This document shows, in pieces, positions 54,601 through 63,709 of a DNA stretch of 64,000 nt (the first letter of the stretch is position 1; every line of letters starts with the position of its first letter). The DNA is taken from positions 58,337,922 to 58,401,921 of the forward strand of contig CM022949.1 of assembly GCA_012931725.1 (NCBI GenBank). Reading direction: 5' to 3'. The notes beneath the pieces were generated by a model. That model worked only from the letters and a program-made list of their open reading frames with translations. It was not told where the DNA came from and made no database searches. Origin of the DNA: Litsea cubeba (taxonomy: Eukaryota; Streptophyta; Magnoliopsida; Laurales; Lauraceae). Position numbers and translations under genes: made by a program.

Positions 54601-57600
54601 TTGCACATGATAGTCATATTTGATGAATGGATGAAATGATTTCAAAAATATTCATAGCATATGATTTTCATAGTTATATTGATTGATGCTATGTTTAGTA
54701 TATCCCTTGACCTTGCTCTATATTGGTAATTTGATCATATTGAGCTTTATAGTTAAATATTATTATCAATTGAATCTAATCCTTCACTTGAAGTTAACCC
54801 TCAATTGGTTAAACCATCTTCTTCTTGTACCTATTAGTTAAATCCTTGTCAAAAGTTTGACAAAAGAAGAGTATGGATTGAGGGGGAGTAAACCTTCTAA
54901 GGAAGCATTAGAGTTGATCAAATTCACCCTTATATTGGCTCTTGATACCCTTATAGCTTATTACCCATGCATGATGACCTGTTATGTACTTCATTTTCGA
55001 TTTCCTTTGTTAACAGGTGCTACTGAAAGGTATTTTCTTGTTTCATGTGTGTAGGTACCCCTGTTCAATTGATACCTTTGCAATTTAATGGCAAAGGGGG
55101 AGAAAGTTCTCAACCTTAATGGCAAAGGGGGAGAAAGAATTAAGGGGGAGAAAGTATTCAAGCAAACCAAAGGGGGAGAGAATGCACATCTTGCCAAAAG
55201 GAGAGTGCATGGTCAAAGGGAGAGAGATGAAGAGAAGAAAGCTTGGGAGCTAAAGAAGTTGCTTGGCCAAAGAAAGGAAGATGGAATGAAAGCTTGAAGA
55301 ATGATCAAGCTCCAAGCATCAAGAAGAATGTAGAATGAAGCTAGAGCCCAAGCTAAATAAAGAAGCATCCAAAGAGATTTCAAGAATTGTCCAGCCAAGG
55401 AGGAGCTGAAGACTATGTGTGAAGTCTTAGTGTTGAGCAAGGTTTGCCAACATATTGAAGGTTTGCCATCAAATTGCAAAGGGGGAGATTGTTAGGTTTT
55501 TGTTTATTGCAATTTGATGGATGCATCATTCATTTTATTCACCATTTGAATTCACACACATGCATTGATTTAGAAAATCTTGAAATCTTGATTTACACAT
55601 GCATTGTTTTAAATCTTGTAAATCATATGTTTCATGCATGTTTTGGTTTTAATCTTGGATGCATTCAATTTGAAAAAGAGTTTTATAAATCAAGCAAGCC
55701 TATGGTTTTAAAACTTTCTAATCATTTTAGGCTTTTTATATTTCATGTTTTTAAACCTCTTAGAATGATTTAAAATCATGTTTCCATGCTTGATTTAATG
55801 GCCCAAAAGAATCCCCTCAAAAATCACTTTAAAGCATGAGAAAAAATGGGAATTCTGGTCCCAGGGTCGACCTGCAGTGTACCAGGTCGACCTGCCCATG
55901 GACCAGGTCGACCTGGCACACTGCAGGTCGACCGGGCAGAGGGCCGTTGGCTCTCCAACGGTCATATTTGTGACCGTTTGTATTCGGTCGACCGGGGATG
56001 GTATGGGGTCGACCGAAGACACGCTGATACTCACTTTTTGAGTATAAATATGAGTTCATTCCCATTGAAAAGTGGTTGATCAAAGTGGAACTCTCAAGCC
56101 TTCTTGAGGTGTTTGAAGAGAAGAAAAAGGGGATGAACTAAGAGAGACCAAGAGGGTCATTAGTAAAGCTCAAGCTTGGATTAATGAAGTTAAATCTCTA
56201 AGTAAGCTTTGCTTAAACTAATCATATGTTATATGCTTTGTTTAAATCTTTGGGAAATGTTTAATAGCATGATAACTATGATGTGTTGATAACTATGATG
56301 TGTTGAATCCATTCTTCTTATAATCTTTGATTCTATTGGATTCTTCACTTAGATTCAAATCAAGGTTATTTTAGAAAACTTCTTAAACATGTTTAGTCAA
56401 AATCTTTGATTTCCTTAATAACATGTTTCTATAACTTGTTTGAATCCTCTTTGTTGTTTTCAATCTATTTTAAGTTTAGTTAAACAAGTTTATTTTTGAA
56501 AACAACATTGAACATGCATCACTTGTTTTAATCTTAATTAGTTTCATTCAACTTGTGACATTTTGATTTTCATAATCATTAACAAGTTTGCATTTTCTAC
56601 AAGTGATTTGCATAACACTTCAATCAAATCTTTTTATGAGCATTAAACTTTTGAATTGCTTTAAGCATAAAATAGATTGAGCTTAATTTTAAACTTGATT
56701 GAAGTTTTCACACACACACCTCATTAGCATTCATCTTTGTAATTCTTAGTGTGTTTGTGTGAGTTGTTATTCACTTTCATATCCGCCTATCTTAGAGGCA
56801 AATTTATTGAGCTAAATTGTAATCTCATAAGAGTGTTTTGTGAAGACACTTTCTTTGAGAGAAATCTTTTATGTATTAAGGTTATTGCTTAGCCTAAGAA
56901 AAGCATTGTGTAAAGGTTATTGCTTAGCCTATAAAAGCACATTGTAAGGTTATTGCTTAGCCTAGAAAAGCATAGTTGTAGAGGTTATTGCTTAGCCTTT
57001 TAAAAAGCATAATAGTGGAAATCCGGTGGGGTGTTGGATACACAAGCCGGTAGTGGATGTAGGCATTGAGGCCGAACCACTATAAATCTTGTGTTGTGGT
57101 GATTGCTTTTGTGGTGATTGTTTTGTTTAGCTTCCGCATTATGTATGTTAATCATCACATGTGACTAGTTTGTTTTAAAGAAATTAAAATTGGTCATAAT
57201 TAGTCATAAAGTGTAGCTCACCCTATTCACCCCCCCTCTAGGGTTAGGATTCCAGGACTTTCATCTGCTCCTTTACAAAGCATACGAGAGAGAATTGACG
57301 TCATGAGTGCTGATCAGGTAATTAACTTGATGTTTCTTTTAAATAGTGTAACTTGATGTTTCTTTTAAATAGTGTAACTTGATGTTTCTTTTTATGGTCT
57401 ATTATATACTTTCATATCTTACGATTTGACTAACTACTTTCAGGTGACTTGGGACCCATATCGTGATGTTAGACAATATCATCCTTTCAATGAAGTTGCA
57501 TACTACTGTGGGTGCATCAAATGTATGGATGTTGTTGAGCCTTATCACCCAGATAGGGTGCTCAGACAGTTTGGGAGAGTTCAGACGATTCCTCCACCGC

Positions 57601-58097
57601 CATTAGCCCCTATTCGTGCTACGCGAGGTCCTACTGCCCGTGACTATCAAATCGCATATCAATATATCAATCAAGTTTGGGAAGGATGGCCTAATCACCT
57701 ACTATCTGCATTGAATCGCAGTCAACCAGTTAGGCGTCCTTCAGATTGTGTTCCCGGGTATATGGATTGGTATGCACGAGTATCGTGGAGGATACTACAA
57801 CACCCAAACTTACATTCTAATTTCGCGCCCCGTCCCGAAGAAAATGAGCCAAGTGGTAGCGGTATGATTGACTATCAACAGCGTAATTCGGATGCACTGA
57901 TCATACTTGATGAGGTTACCGGAAGAGGTGAAGACCATTGGGTTGAAGACCCGCGGGGATTATATACCCATGTGAATCAGGTGGCACATGTGTTACGGGG
58001 ACTTTCAATTGAGGATGCTCAACGAACCTTTCGACATCCCCACATGAGTTCACAAACTTACAGTCGCACTAGGACTAGGAGAGGAAGGGACAGTTGA
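48677..58097 (+). CDS. Plant mobile domain (PMD) protein of the MULE, split by a Sirevirus
   Basis: Exons are 48677-48889, 48968-49746 continued at 57269-57317 after the inserted element and one duplication copy, and 57444-58097. The joined frame is open for 564 codons, with GT-AG introns. The N terminus is acidic (EEEEEQEEEMEDQQ). The PMD signature reads GYIWIGE, DRGPLKCLSHG, then TFHMPFGEMTITLDDVASIL and GIPVIGRTV. The C-terminal part shows VTWDPYRDVRQYHPFNE, YHPDRVLRQFG and PGYMDWYARVSW. The family includes MAIN/MAIL1 and the long form of phosphatase 7 in plants, and PMD genes are known in MULEs. The present copy is disrupted by the Sirevirus in exon 2. Confidence 0.88.
49747..51520 (+). 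repeat. 5' LTR of the non-autonomous Sirevirus (1774 bp)
   Basis: TG...CA ends. An inverted repeat lies at 50122-50151 and 50161-50190 with one mismatch, built from AGGTCGACCTG units, followed by GGTCGACCGG copies to 50280. TATAAATA at 50300-50307 directly follows this block. Near the end is CACCCCCCCTCTAGGG. Confidence 0.95.
51523..51534 (+). other. Primer-binding site of the non-autonomous Sirevirus
   Basis: TGGTATCAAAGC, one base different from the usual Met-tRNA site, two bases after the LTR. Confidence 0.88.
51619..53199 (+). CDS. Gag-derived coiled-coil and zinc-knuckle protein, 526 residues
   Basis: Open frame starting MKIIRMDSTSLDF. A later start at MDSTSLDF (51634) is also possible. 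It matches only the C-terminal half of the other Sirevirus gag: NEAYEELYTWSFELSKKNK aligns with QAYEELYDLCEVITKKNK there. The N-terminal UBN2 gag domain is absent. A coiled coil (about residues 45-290) contains an about 49-residue repeat, two full copies and one part (ISLHNLYNAQ, ISKENLSNAQ, ISMENLSNAQ). A zinc knuckle CNYCGIEGHFRFEC lies near residue 335. The tail is very Lys-rich. It could bind RNA or join particles made by a full-length relative; this is an inference. Confidence 0.85.
   Translation: MKIIRMDSTSLDFVDSLVDSSRPLPLPTIGDSNNEFNESKSKLKEEEYDENEAYEELYTWSFELSKKNKRLKEESKRLNQELVSSKDELREKEELINCTESKFMISLHNLYNAQDELKDLKIGYDNLNKENSKLRDQLQRQDKDFNNLESKSSISKENLSNAQIELNKTKINCDELKKENLSLRDTLKRQDENIIHLRSKLTISMENLSNAQNNLNTLELGSNVVNELEMKLKLANEELIKFKGIEQELTKVKNENSTLKTKVTQLETYKQKYECKFTQSEERLEKLFKLGKSKGDRTGLGFDRNTSYDPKSTNTFVKGESSFSSTHSSLPMTKCNYCGIEGHFRFECKLRRSHVSKSIFEPKKVKSISMMDKTLKIKEDSKKTKQVKPIKKESHKIDSKKLKQVKPTLKESINKKLLNLPPISQMKKLLNKVAKLNLKFKSQIKGGDKKKRKENSSPKKKTHQPQKTNHQSKLNLVKSKYQGDKSKLKIYQVKSPSVGGTFNVDLNVQPSQDLRWIPKVRYLDKP
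53200..55085 (+). other. Internal noncoding region of the non-autonomous Sirevirus with recurring AGTTATAT motif
   Basis: Very AT-rich and without a long frame. The word AGTTATAT (or a one-base variant) recurs about a dozen times, for example near 53350, 53573, 53637, 53757, 54112, 54190, 54238, 54436 and 54674, at uneven spacing. No pol or env motif is seen. Confidence 0.65.
55086..55489 (+). other. Repeated polypurine tracts before the 3' LTR
   Basis: GGCAAAGGGGGAGAAAG near 55091 and 55122, AAGGGGGAGAAAG near 55142, CAAAGGGGGAGAG near 55168, and the LTR-adjacent CAAAGGGGGAGAT ending at 55489. Confidence 0.8.
55490..57263 (+). repeat. 3' LTR of the non-autonomous Sirevirus (1774 bp)
   Basis: Same length as the 5' LTR, with no difference found on reading. 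Followed directly by TCTGC and the continuation of the PMD exon. Confidence 0.95.
57326..57395 (+). repeat. 26-bp tandem repeat in a PMD intron
   Basis: AACTTGATGTTTCTTTT followed by AAATAGTGT occurs twice in full and once in part within the 126-bp intron 57318-57443. Confidence 0.9.
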
Positions 58098-58692
58098 AGA
58101 AATGTAACTTTTTGTTATAATTGATGAAAAACAAAAAAACATTGTTATATATTTTTTTCAAGTACTAAGATGGTTATTTTAAGACAATGTTCTTAAGTAA
58201 TTTGAATATAGATGTTATCTTCAATTACTTTGGATAGTGCTTGATTTTGTATAGATGGTTATTTTAAGACAATGTTCTTAAGTAATTTGAATTTGCATTA
58301 TATACTGTCAAAGTAGGGTAACAGAACAACCGTTCGGATACACAGGTCCGAACAAAACATTTTTGTTCGGACACTCAGTGCCGAACATATGCATGATGTT
58401 CGGAACTTCAGTGCCGAACATATGCATTATGTTCGGTAACTCAGAACCGAACAATTTGGTTATGTTCGGCTCTGAGTGTCCGAACGATATTTCAGTTACG
58501 AATTTAACTTCTTTTAATAAGTCTGCATATCAATTAATAAGAACAGCCTCAACCACATTCAACATAAAAAAAGCTGATTTTAAAGACACATTCATCAACT
58601 ACAGAAATAATAAAACCACAATCATCAACTTCATTAACTGATTAAAAGAACATTCTGATACAGAGACATAAAGGAATTGCGTCCAAATACAT
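58098..58692. other. Intergenic region between the two convergent MULE genes, with GTTCGG palindromes
   Basis: No gene. A direct repeat ('ttattttaagacaatgttcttaag') occurs at about 58172 and 58258. Between 58330 and 58490, GTTCGGA.../...CCGAAC pairs alternate at about 35-40 bp, much like the cluster before the PMD gene. Confidence 0.8.
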
Positions 58693-61600
58693 TCAATCCA
58701 AATCAATTGTCTCTGCTATTGATACGTCTGGAGTTACGAGCTCTTTGAATTGAACAATCCGCTCCCTATATGGAGTCTCCCATCCATCCGCACAAGGATA
58801 ATGGAACTGTTTCCACTTAGTTGCGATAGGCGGAATTGGATGACCAGGTATTAAAAATAGTTGTACAAAATGATTCCCATTAACAAAACCGATTGTTCTA
58901 TCGGTCCGAGAAGGCATTGGCACCGGCACAGATCGCAAAGGCAGGAAAGTCAGGCATTGTTCTCTGCTCAAATGATATAACACCAAATTATAACGTGATG
59001 CTATGAGATGTCCCATGTCAGGCATAGTCATCCAATAGTCTATCAGTGGGTTGTCATCCATGCATGATAATGTTTCAACCAATTCTTCAACTCTTTCCTC
59101 CACTCCATATAATTGTCTGTAGTGGTCTACATGTGCAAGCAGCTCTTGTAATAAATCTCTTCTGACTTGTCTCCATTCATCCTCGGGTAGGCCTAACAAT
59201 CCAGCGATTGCTCTGAATCCACAATTCCCATCAGCTGCAACATCCTTTACAACCTTAATGTAAGGTCTCAACCCCACGGGAAATGAATCCACATAATTAC
59301 TGATGTTCTTTGACCTTGTACGAATCGCCCTTATCTTCTCGTTTCTCTTTGGTTTGAATCCCAATTGTCCTTTTTTTTTAACATCTTTCACTGCAACTGA
59401 TTTAGGCGAGTAGCTATCCTGTGCAGACGGCACCAATTCAAAAGCGCTTGGATCTCGTCGAGTTGATGTGTCAGCTTTCATACTTGGTCTACCTCTTGTT
59501 CTTGAAATCACCTCGGGTTCAATCAAATGAGTGCTCTCTGGCATAGATAGCTCCCGTATCTTCTTCAGAAGTTGCAATTTTCTAGTGGAATCATACTCAT
59601 TGAACCGTTTTTCAAGTAACTCCAAATCTGCCTTCAAATCCAAACTCATAGAAGAACTCGTCATCGACGAAGTAGTTGGCAACATATCAAGCTTCTTCCA
59701 ATGCTCATGTACACAGCTAAGAGGAATAGGCCGCCCTTGACTGATATATTCTGCAATCTCATGCGCACAGGGTAATCCATGTGTGCGTCGAATAACACAA
59801 CCACACGCACTGGCGTCAATTCCAACTACTGCAGCTCTCTTGGTTTCTGTTAAAATTTTATCAAGTGCATTTTTAGAAACATTACCACGAAGATCTTTGT
59901 ATTCTGCCGGCTTGAAATTATGTTGCACAACTGTCTTACTTTTCTCAAATGATGCTTTGATATTGGTATGCTGCAACTCAAGCAAATTATGAATTTTAGA
60001 CCAAACTGCTTCAAAATTTCCTTGACTTGAACCAAGCTGTCTTTTGAGTTGTGCATGTGAACTCTCGGCCCTGCATTGGATTATTAAGAGGTTAGTGTTA
60101 TTAATTAATAAGCATAAATCAAAACAAGTAATTTTTTTAAAAATTACCTGTTCGAGGTAGTATTCCCAAAATGGACACAATTGTCCGTCCATGCGGAGAC
60201 AAATCTCTCTTTGTAAGCATCCAACCAACTACCTTTGACGTAATTGAGTGCATCAGGGTACGTGTTGAATTCATTATTTAGCTTACTGAGTTGTTCACCA
60301 AACTCATCTTCTGTGGATGAAGACACCAACATATTCCAGCTCAAAATAAACCTGTCCCATTTTTCTTTCGTTTCGAACAACTTCTTGCATCTCGCCAATA
60401 CGTTTCTATTAATGTGCCATTTGCATAATAAATGAGTAGCGCCAGGGAATATTCTGTTAATGGCGTTCATAAGTGACAATTCTCTATCCGTCACAATGAC
60501 ATCAGGAAGAATACCATCGCCAATAATAGAACGCAACACACCTAGTGCCCATGCATAATTTTCTTCACGTTCAGCATGAAGGTATGCAAAGCATACTGAA
60601 AAAGTCATGTCTGTGGATGTTACTCCAACAATCTCCAGAAGAGGCATGCGATAACGATTGGTCTTGTAAGTACAGTCCATTATCAAGACATGTGGAAATG
60701 CACGCAACAAATCTATACTTTTTGGGTGCGTCCAAAACAAGTCAGTTACAATCTCGCTATCCTCACAATTCTTATGCCATTCTATGTAATCATGCTCTGC
60801 CAACTTACCAAGTAGTTGTTGCATCTGACTTCTTCCACCCCGCTCATTAACTTTATATCTGTAGCGTGCATTGTATATGGTCTTCATTGTGGTTACGTTT
60901 AATTCACTTCTTTGTCTCAACGTAACCAAAATTTCTTTTGGTCTAACCATGCTCTTCGACATGTCAACCAGCAACTTTGTTTCCTCCTCTGATAATCTTC
61001 CTGCAAATGAATGCCCTTCTAAATATTCCGCTGCCGAATGGTTATGCACACCACATATAACCTCCAACATCCAATCATCATTTGAGTCTAACTTTTACCC
61101 TTTAGTGCGAAAGGACATCCACATTTCTTTGAACCAGTTTGTTTGATCCTCTTTCGCTTTTGGCACTCTTCTTGTTTATATTGTCCATTTCTCTCGCAAG
61201 CAAGGAGTACTCTCGCTTTGACACCCACCCGAGCAGCATTTGAAACCTTTATCACGATAACAAACCCATTTTTCCTTCCTACTCCACGAGCCCAACTGAT
61301 CAACGAATCGCGGCTGTGAAATATCTACAATAAATAAACAAATTAAATACGAATTTAGTAATAAGTAAATGTAACTTGAATAATAAATCCTACATATGTT
61401 GGTCTTACCTCGTGAGTTATAAACTCACTGGTATAATCCATGACAAAGTCCGATCCAACCTGACTTTCTTGCGTAGAGACCTGCATAATATATTAATTAA
61501 ATATCAGTGTCCGGATATTTAATTCCGAACATATAACATCTGTTCGGAATCTCAGGATCGAACATATAGCATATGTTCGGTCCATTACAACCGAACATAT

Positions 61601-61843
61601 AGCTTATGTTCGGTTGTATAGATCCGAACATATGTCATATGTTCGGTCCTGTACGTCCGAACATATGCCATATGTTCGGTTCTGAAATACCGTACATATC
61701 GCGATGTTCTCAGTTGCAGGCGAGATGATGAAATTACAAAATATACAAAAATGAAAAAAAATATCAATGAAAAATACCTTTCCACTACTGCTTTGATTAA
61801 AAGGCACCATTTGATTGTTGCTTTCATCCATCTCTTCCTTCAT
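58693..61843 (-). pseudogene. MULE transposase with FAR1-type finger, DDE core, SWIM finger and OTU domain
   Basis: Proposed exons on minus are 61843-61778, 61480-61408, 61324-60148 and 60070-58693. The first encodes MDESNNQMVPFNQSSSGK. The WRKY/GCM1-type finger shows SWARGVGRKNGFVIVIK and KCGCPFALKGK. The DDE core shows VLIMDCTYKTNRYRMPL and VIVTDRELSLMNAI, then LLCKWHINRNV. The SWIM finger reads CGCVIRRTHGLPCAHEI. The C terminus is an OTU-type cysteine protease with DGNCGFRA (catalytic Cys) and NGNHFVQL (catalytic His). Two single-base problems are apparent, one in exon 2 near 61440 and one near 61088 that ends the finger early; the core from 61070 on is open. OTU-bearing MULE transposases are a known plant type. 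Confidence 0.88.
61505..61700. repeat. GTTCGG palindrome array in transposase intron 1
   Basis: CCGAACATAT and ATATGTTCGG alternate about every 35-40 bp, so each neighbouring pair can form a hairpin. It lies between exons 1 and 2 of the transposase. Confidence 0.9.
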
Positions 61844-62180
61844 TGCACAATCAAATGGAGGAATGTGAGTGAAAGATGAGTTGCAAAGGAAAATGAAGGA
61901 AGTGGAGATTGAGATAGAATGCCCAGAAAAATTACAATGCAAGTGAGGTAGAATGCCCAAGGAAGATGGAGGAAGTGGAGAGTGAGAAGTGTAGAGTGAG
62001 TTGGGAGAAGGGAAGAAGAATGAAGATTGTGTGAGAAAAGAACATTTGGTTTGAGTTTTTGTTGGAGAATGGCTACTTTAGTCATTTCATAAAGGGGTAT
62101 AAATGTAATATGAAAAAACAAAAAATCCTTGTGTTAGAAAAGAAATTTTTTGTGTGCCAATAGCAGCACTCTTTTTTTTT

Positions 62181-62213
62181 CCTTCCCCCCATTTTACCCT
62201 CTTCCCAAACGGA
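62181..62213 (+). mobile_element. Right remainder of the MITE split by the MULE
   Basis: CTTCCCAAACGGACC near 62201 complements the left end of the MITE-like sequence near 47699. Joining both flanks of the MULE at the T-run restores a plausible short element of about 310 bp. Confidence 0.35.
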
Positions 62214-62233
62214 CCATAATCCATCTCTCTCTA

Positions 62234-62450
62234 TGCTCCACCTCTGGCTTCTTCCTCCAGGCCTTGGATTCCAGCCACGTTGCCCTCGTCCTCCGATCTG
62301 ACTGCTTCGAGCACTTCCCCTGCGATCGCGCCCTCTCCATGGGCATGAAACTTAACCATGTGTCCAAGCTCATCAAATGCGTCAGCAACGACGACATCAT
62401 TGACGACGCCGACCCCGTCACCTAAATTTTCGAAAGCCCCCATCCCGTCG
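62234..62450 (+). pseudogene. PCNA: Fragment of a PCNA (sliding clamp) gene
   Basis: Encodes part of the N-terminal domain of the replication sliding clamp: TSGFFLQALDSSHVALV, LRSDCFEHFPCDRALSMG and LNHVSKLIKCVSNDDII are clear PCNA motifs. Three residues are missing between HVALV and LRSD, and an in-frame TAA (62423-62425) stands just before IFESPHPV. The start of the gene is absent and similarity ends near 62450. Third codon positions are very GC-rich compared with the surrounding AT-rich DNA. A dead gene fragment, possibly moved here by a transposon. Confidence 0.85.
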
Positions 62451-62580
62451 GTACTCTCTCTCCATCTCCACCATCTTCTTGCATTGCTTTGTGTTTTGTA
62501 TGGATGCTTGATTTCTTGACTCATCAGAGCTTTCTTGAAATTTAAGCGGAAAGTTGTGAAAATTTATATGTTTTGTCTAT
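62440..62580 (+). repeat. Direct duplication, copy 1
   Basis: From 'gaaagcccccatcc' to 'gtgaaaatttatatgttttg'. It recurs with moderate divergence at 63226-63362. The copy begins inside the PCNA fragment. Confidence 0.85.
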
Positions 62581-63225
62581 GTTACTGTCAGATTTGACTT
62601 GGATCATATGGTAAAGCCTATTGGACATATGTTCTGTTATCCGGCTGTGTCTTCTTTATGAATTTGTTGGTTTTTCATGGATTCGTTGACCTTTTCATTA
62701 ATTAGTATGTTGTTTTGAATTATTTTTTCCCTTTTTTGGATGTGTTTTAGTCTTTACTTTGCAGAAATTCGGTGGTTAGGGACTCTGTCTTTGACTTTGA
62801 ATTGCTGATCGTTTACCATCTCTGTTGTTCTTTTAAATCCCATATACAGAATCAGTAGTCTAGATTGTTTCACTCACATAATTCCTCATAAGTATATTAA
62901 GCTACATAGCAAATTGAACTGTGAATTATACGAGGGAACTCGTTTTGAATTGACATTAGTACTATGCCAGAAATATGTTTCCTGTAAAACAAAAATAGCT
63001 AGCGAATGCCACAGTAGTGTAAATGATGATTTGATGGCTAAATTTAAATCCTATCAAGTAAAAAAATATTTGCAAGAAACATGCAAATTTTACTAGAAAG
63101 TGAAAACTGTATCAGTATTTGTGTTTTAAATATGGCAATGGTTTGGAATATTGTATGGTGTCCATGTACAAGTGTTATTTGCTATTGCTTTTTACCCCTT
63201 TCCATATCACCTCTAGTACTTAGGA
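62581..63225. other. AT-rich spacer between the two duplication copies
   Basis: No gene or known repeat seen. It may be old intron sequence of the PCNA-like gene. Confidence 0.4.
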
Positions 63226-63362
63226 AAGCCCCCGTCCGTATTTCCCCCCTCTCTCATCCATCTTCTTGCATTGCTTTGTGTTTTGTTTTGATGTTTGATT
63301 TCTTGAATCATCATAGCTTTCTTGTTATTTAAGCGGAAAGTTGTGAAAATTTGTATGTTTTG
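63226..63362 (+). repeat. Direct duplication, copy 2
   Basis: Matches 62444-62580 at roughly four bases in five, including 'cttcttgcattgctttgtg' and 'taagcggaaagttgtgaaaa'. Confidence 0.85.
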
Positions 63363-63707
63363 TTGCTTTTTCAAGGTGTGGGAGATTACTGTGTGAGAAC
63401 TTGTGAAACCTATGGAGTTGTGTAGCCTGGATCTGAGGATTTGTGGATTGGAGGTTTTGTTGAACAATTAGGGCTAGTTCGTATTTATTGGTATTGAATT
63501 GCTACGGTTTCTTAGCATTGGTTTTTTTTTTTTTTTTTTTTCCTTCTAGTGAAATTGGCGGAGTGAAGGATCAGAAGTGAAGACTTGTATGGGGGTAGTT
63601 TGATAATCTCTTATTTGATTTGAAAGGATAATTCAGGCAATGCACAGAGGTGAAGATCCCTGGCCAGTGATTTGGATCAAATCCCATTTGATAGGATAAC
63701 GTACTAA
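63363..63707. other. Noncoding stretch with a T run
   Basis: Nothing recognised. A run of about 20 T lies at 63522-63541. Confidence 0.4.
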
Positions 63708-63709
63708 TA

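Larger units (their letters stand above)
49747..57263 (+). mobile_element. Non-autonomous Sirevirus with identical LTRs, TSD TCTGC
   Basis: LTRs of 1774 bp at 49747-51520 and 55490-57263 look identical throughout. TCTGC flanks the element at 49742-49746 and 57264-57268. The primer site is TGGTATCAAAGC. Inside is one gag-like frame; no protease, integrase or reverse transcriptase motif is seen in the 4-kb internal region. The 3' part carries several AAAGGGGGAGA runs and the stretch AACAGGTGCTACT shared with the full Sirevirus (43392 onward). Confidence 0.94.
47975..62171. mobile_element. Mutator-like transposon (MULE) with PMD gene and SWIM/OTU transposase
   Basis: Terminal inverted repeats of 43 bp lie at 47975-48017 and 62129-62171 (three mismatches, shared core TGCTATTGG then ACACAAAAAATTTC). 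Flanking nine-base stretches are ATTTTTTTT and TTTTTTTTT, fitting the 9-bp duplication of Mutator elements. Inside are two convergent genes: a plant-mobile-domain gene on plus and a MULE transposase with zinc finger, DDE core, SWIM finger and OTU domain on minus. A 7.5-kb Sirevirus interrupts the first gene; without it the transposon is about 6.7 kb. Confidence 0.9.
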
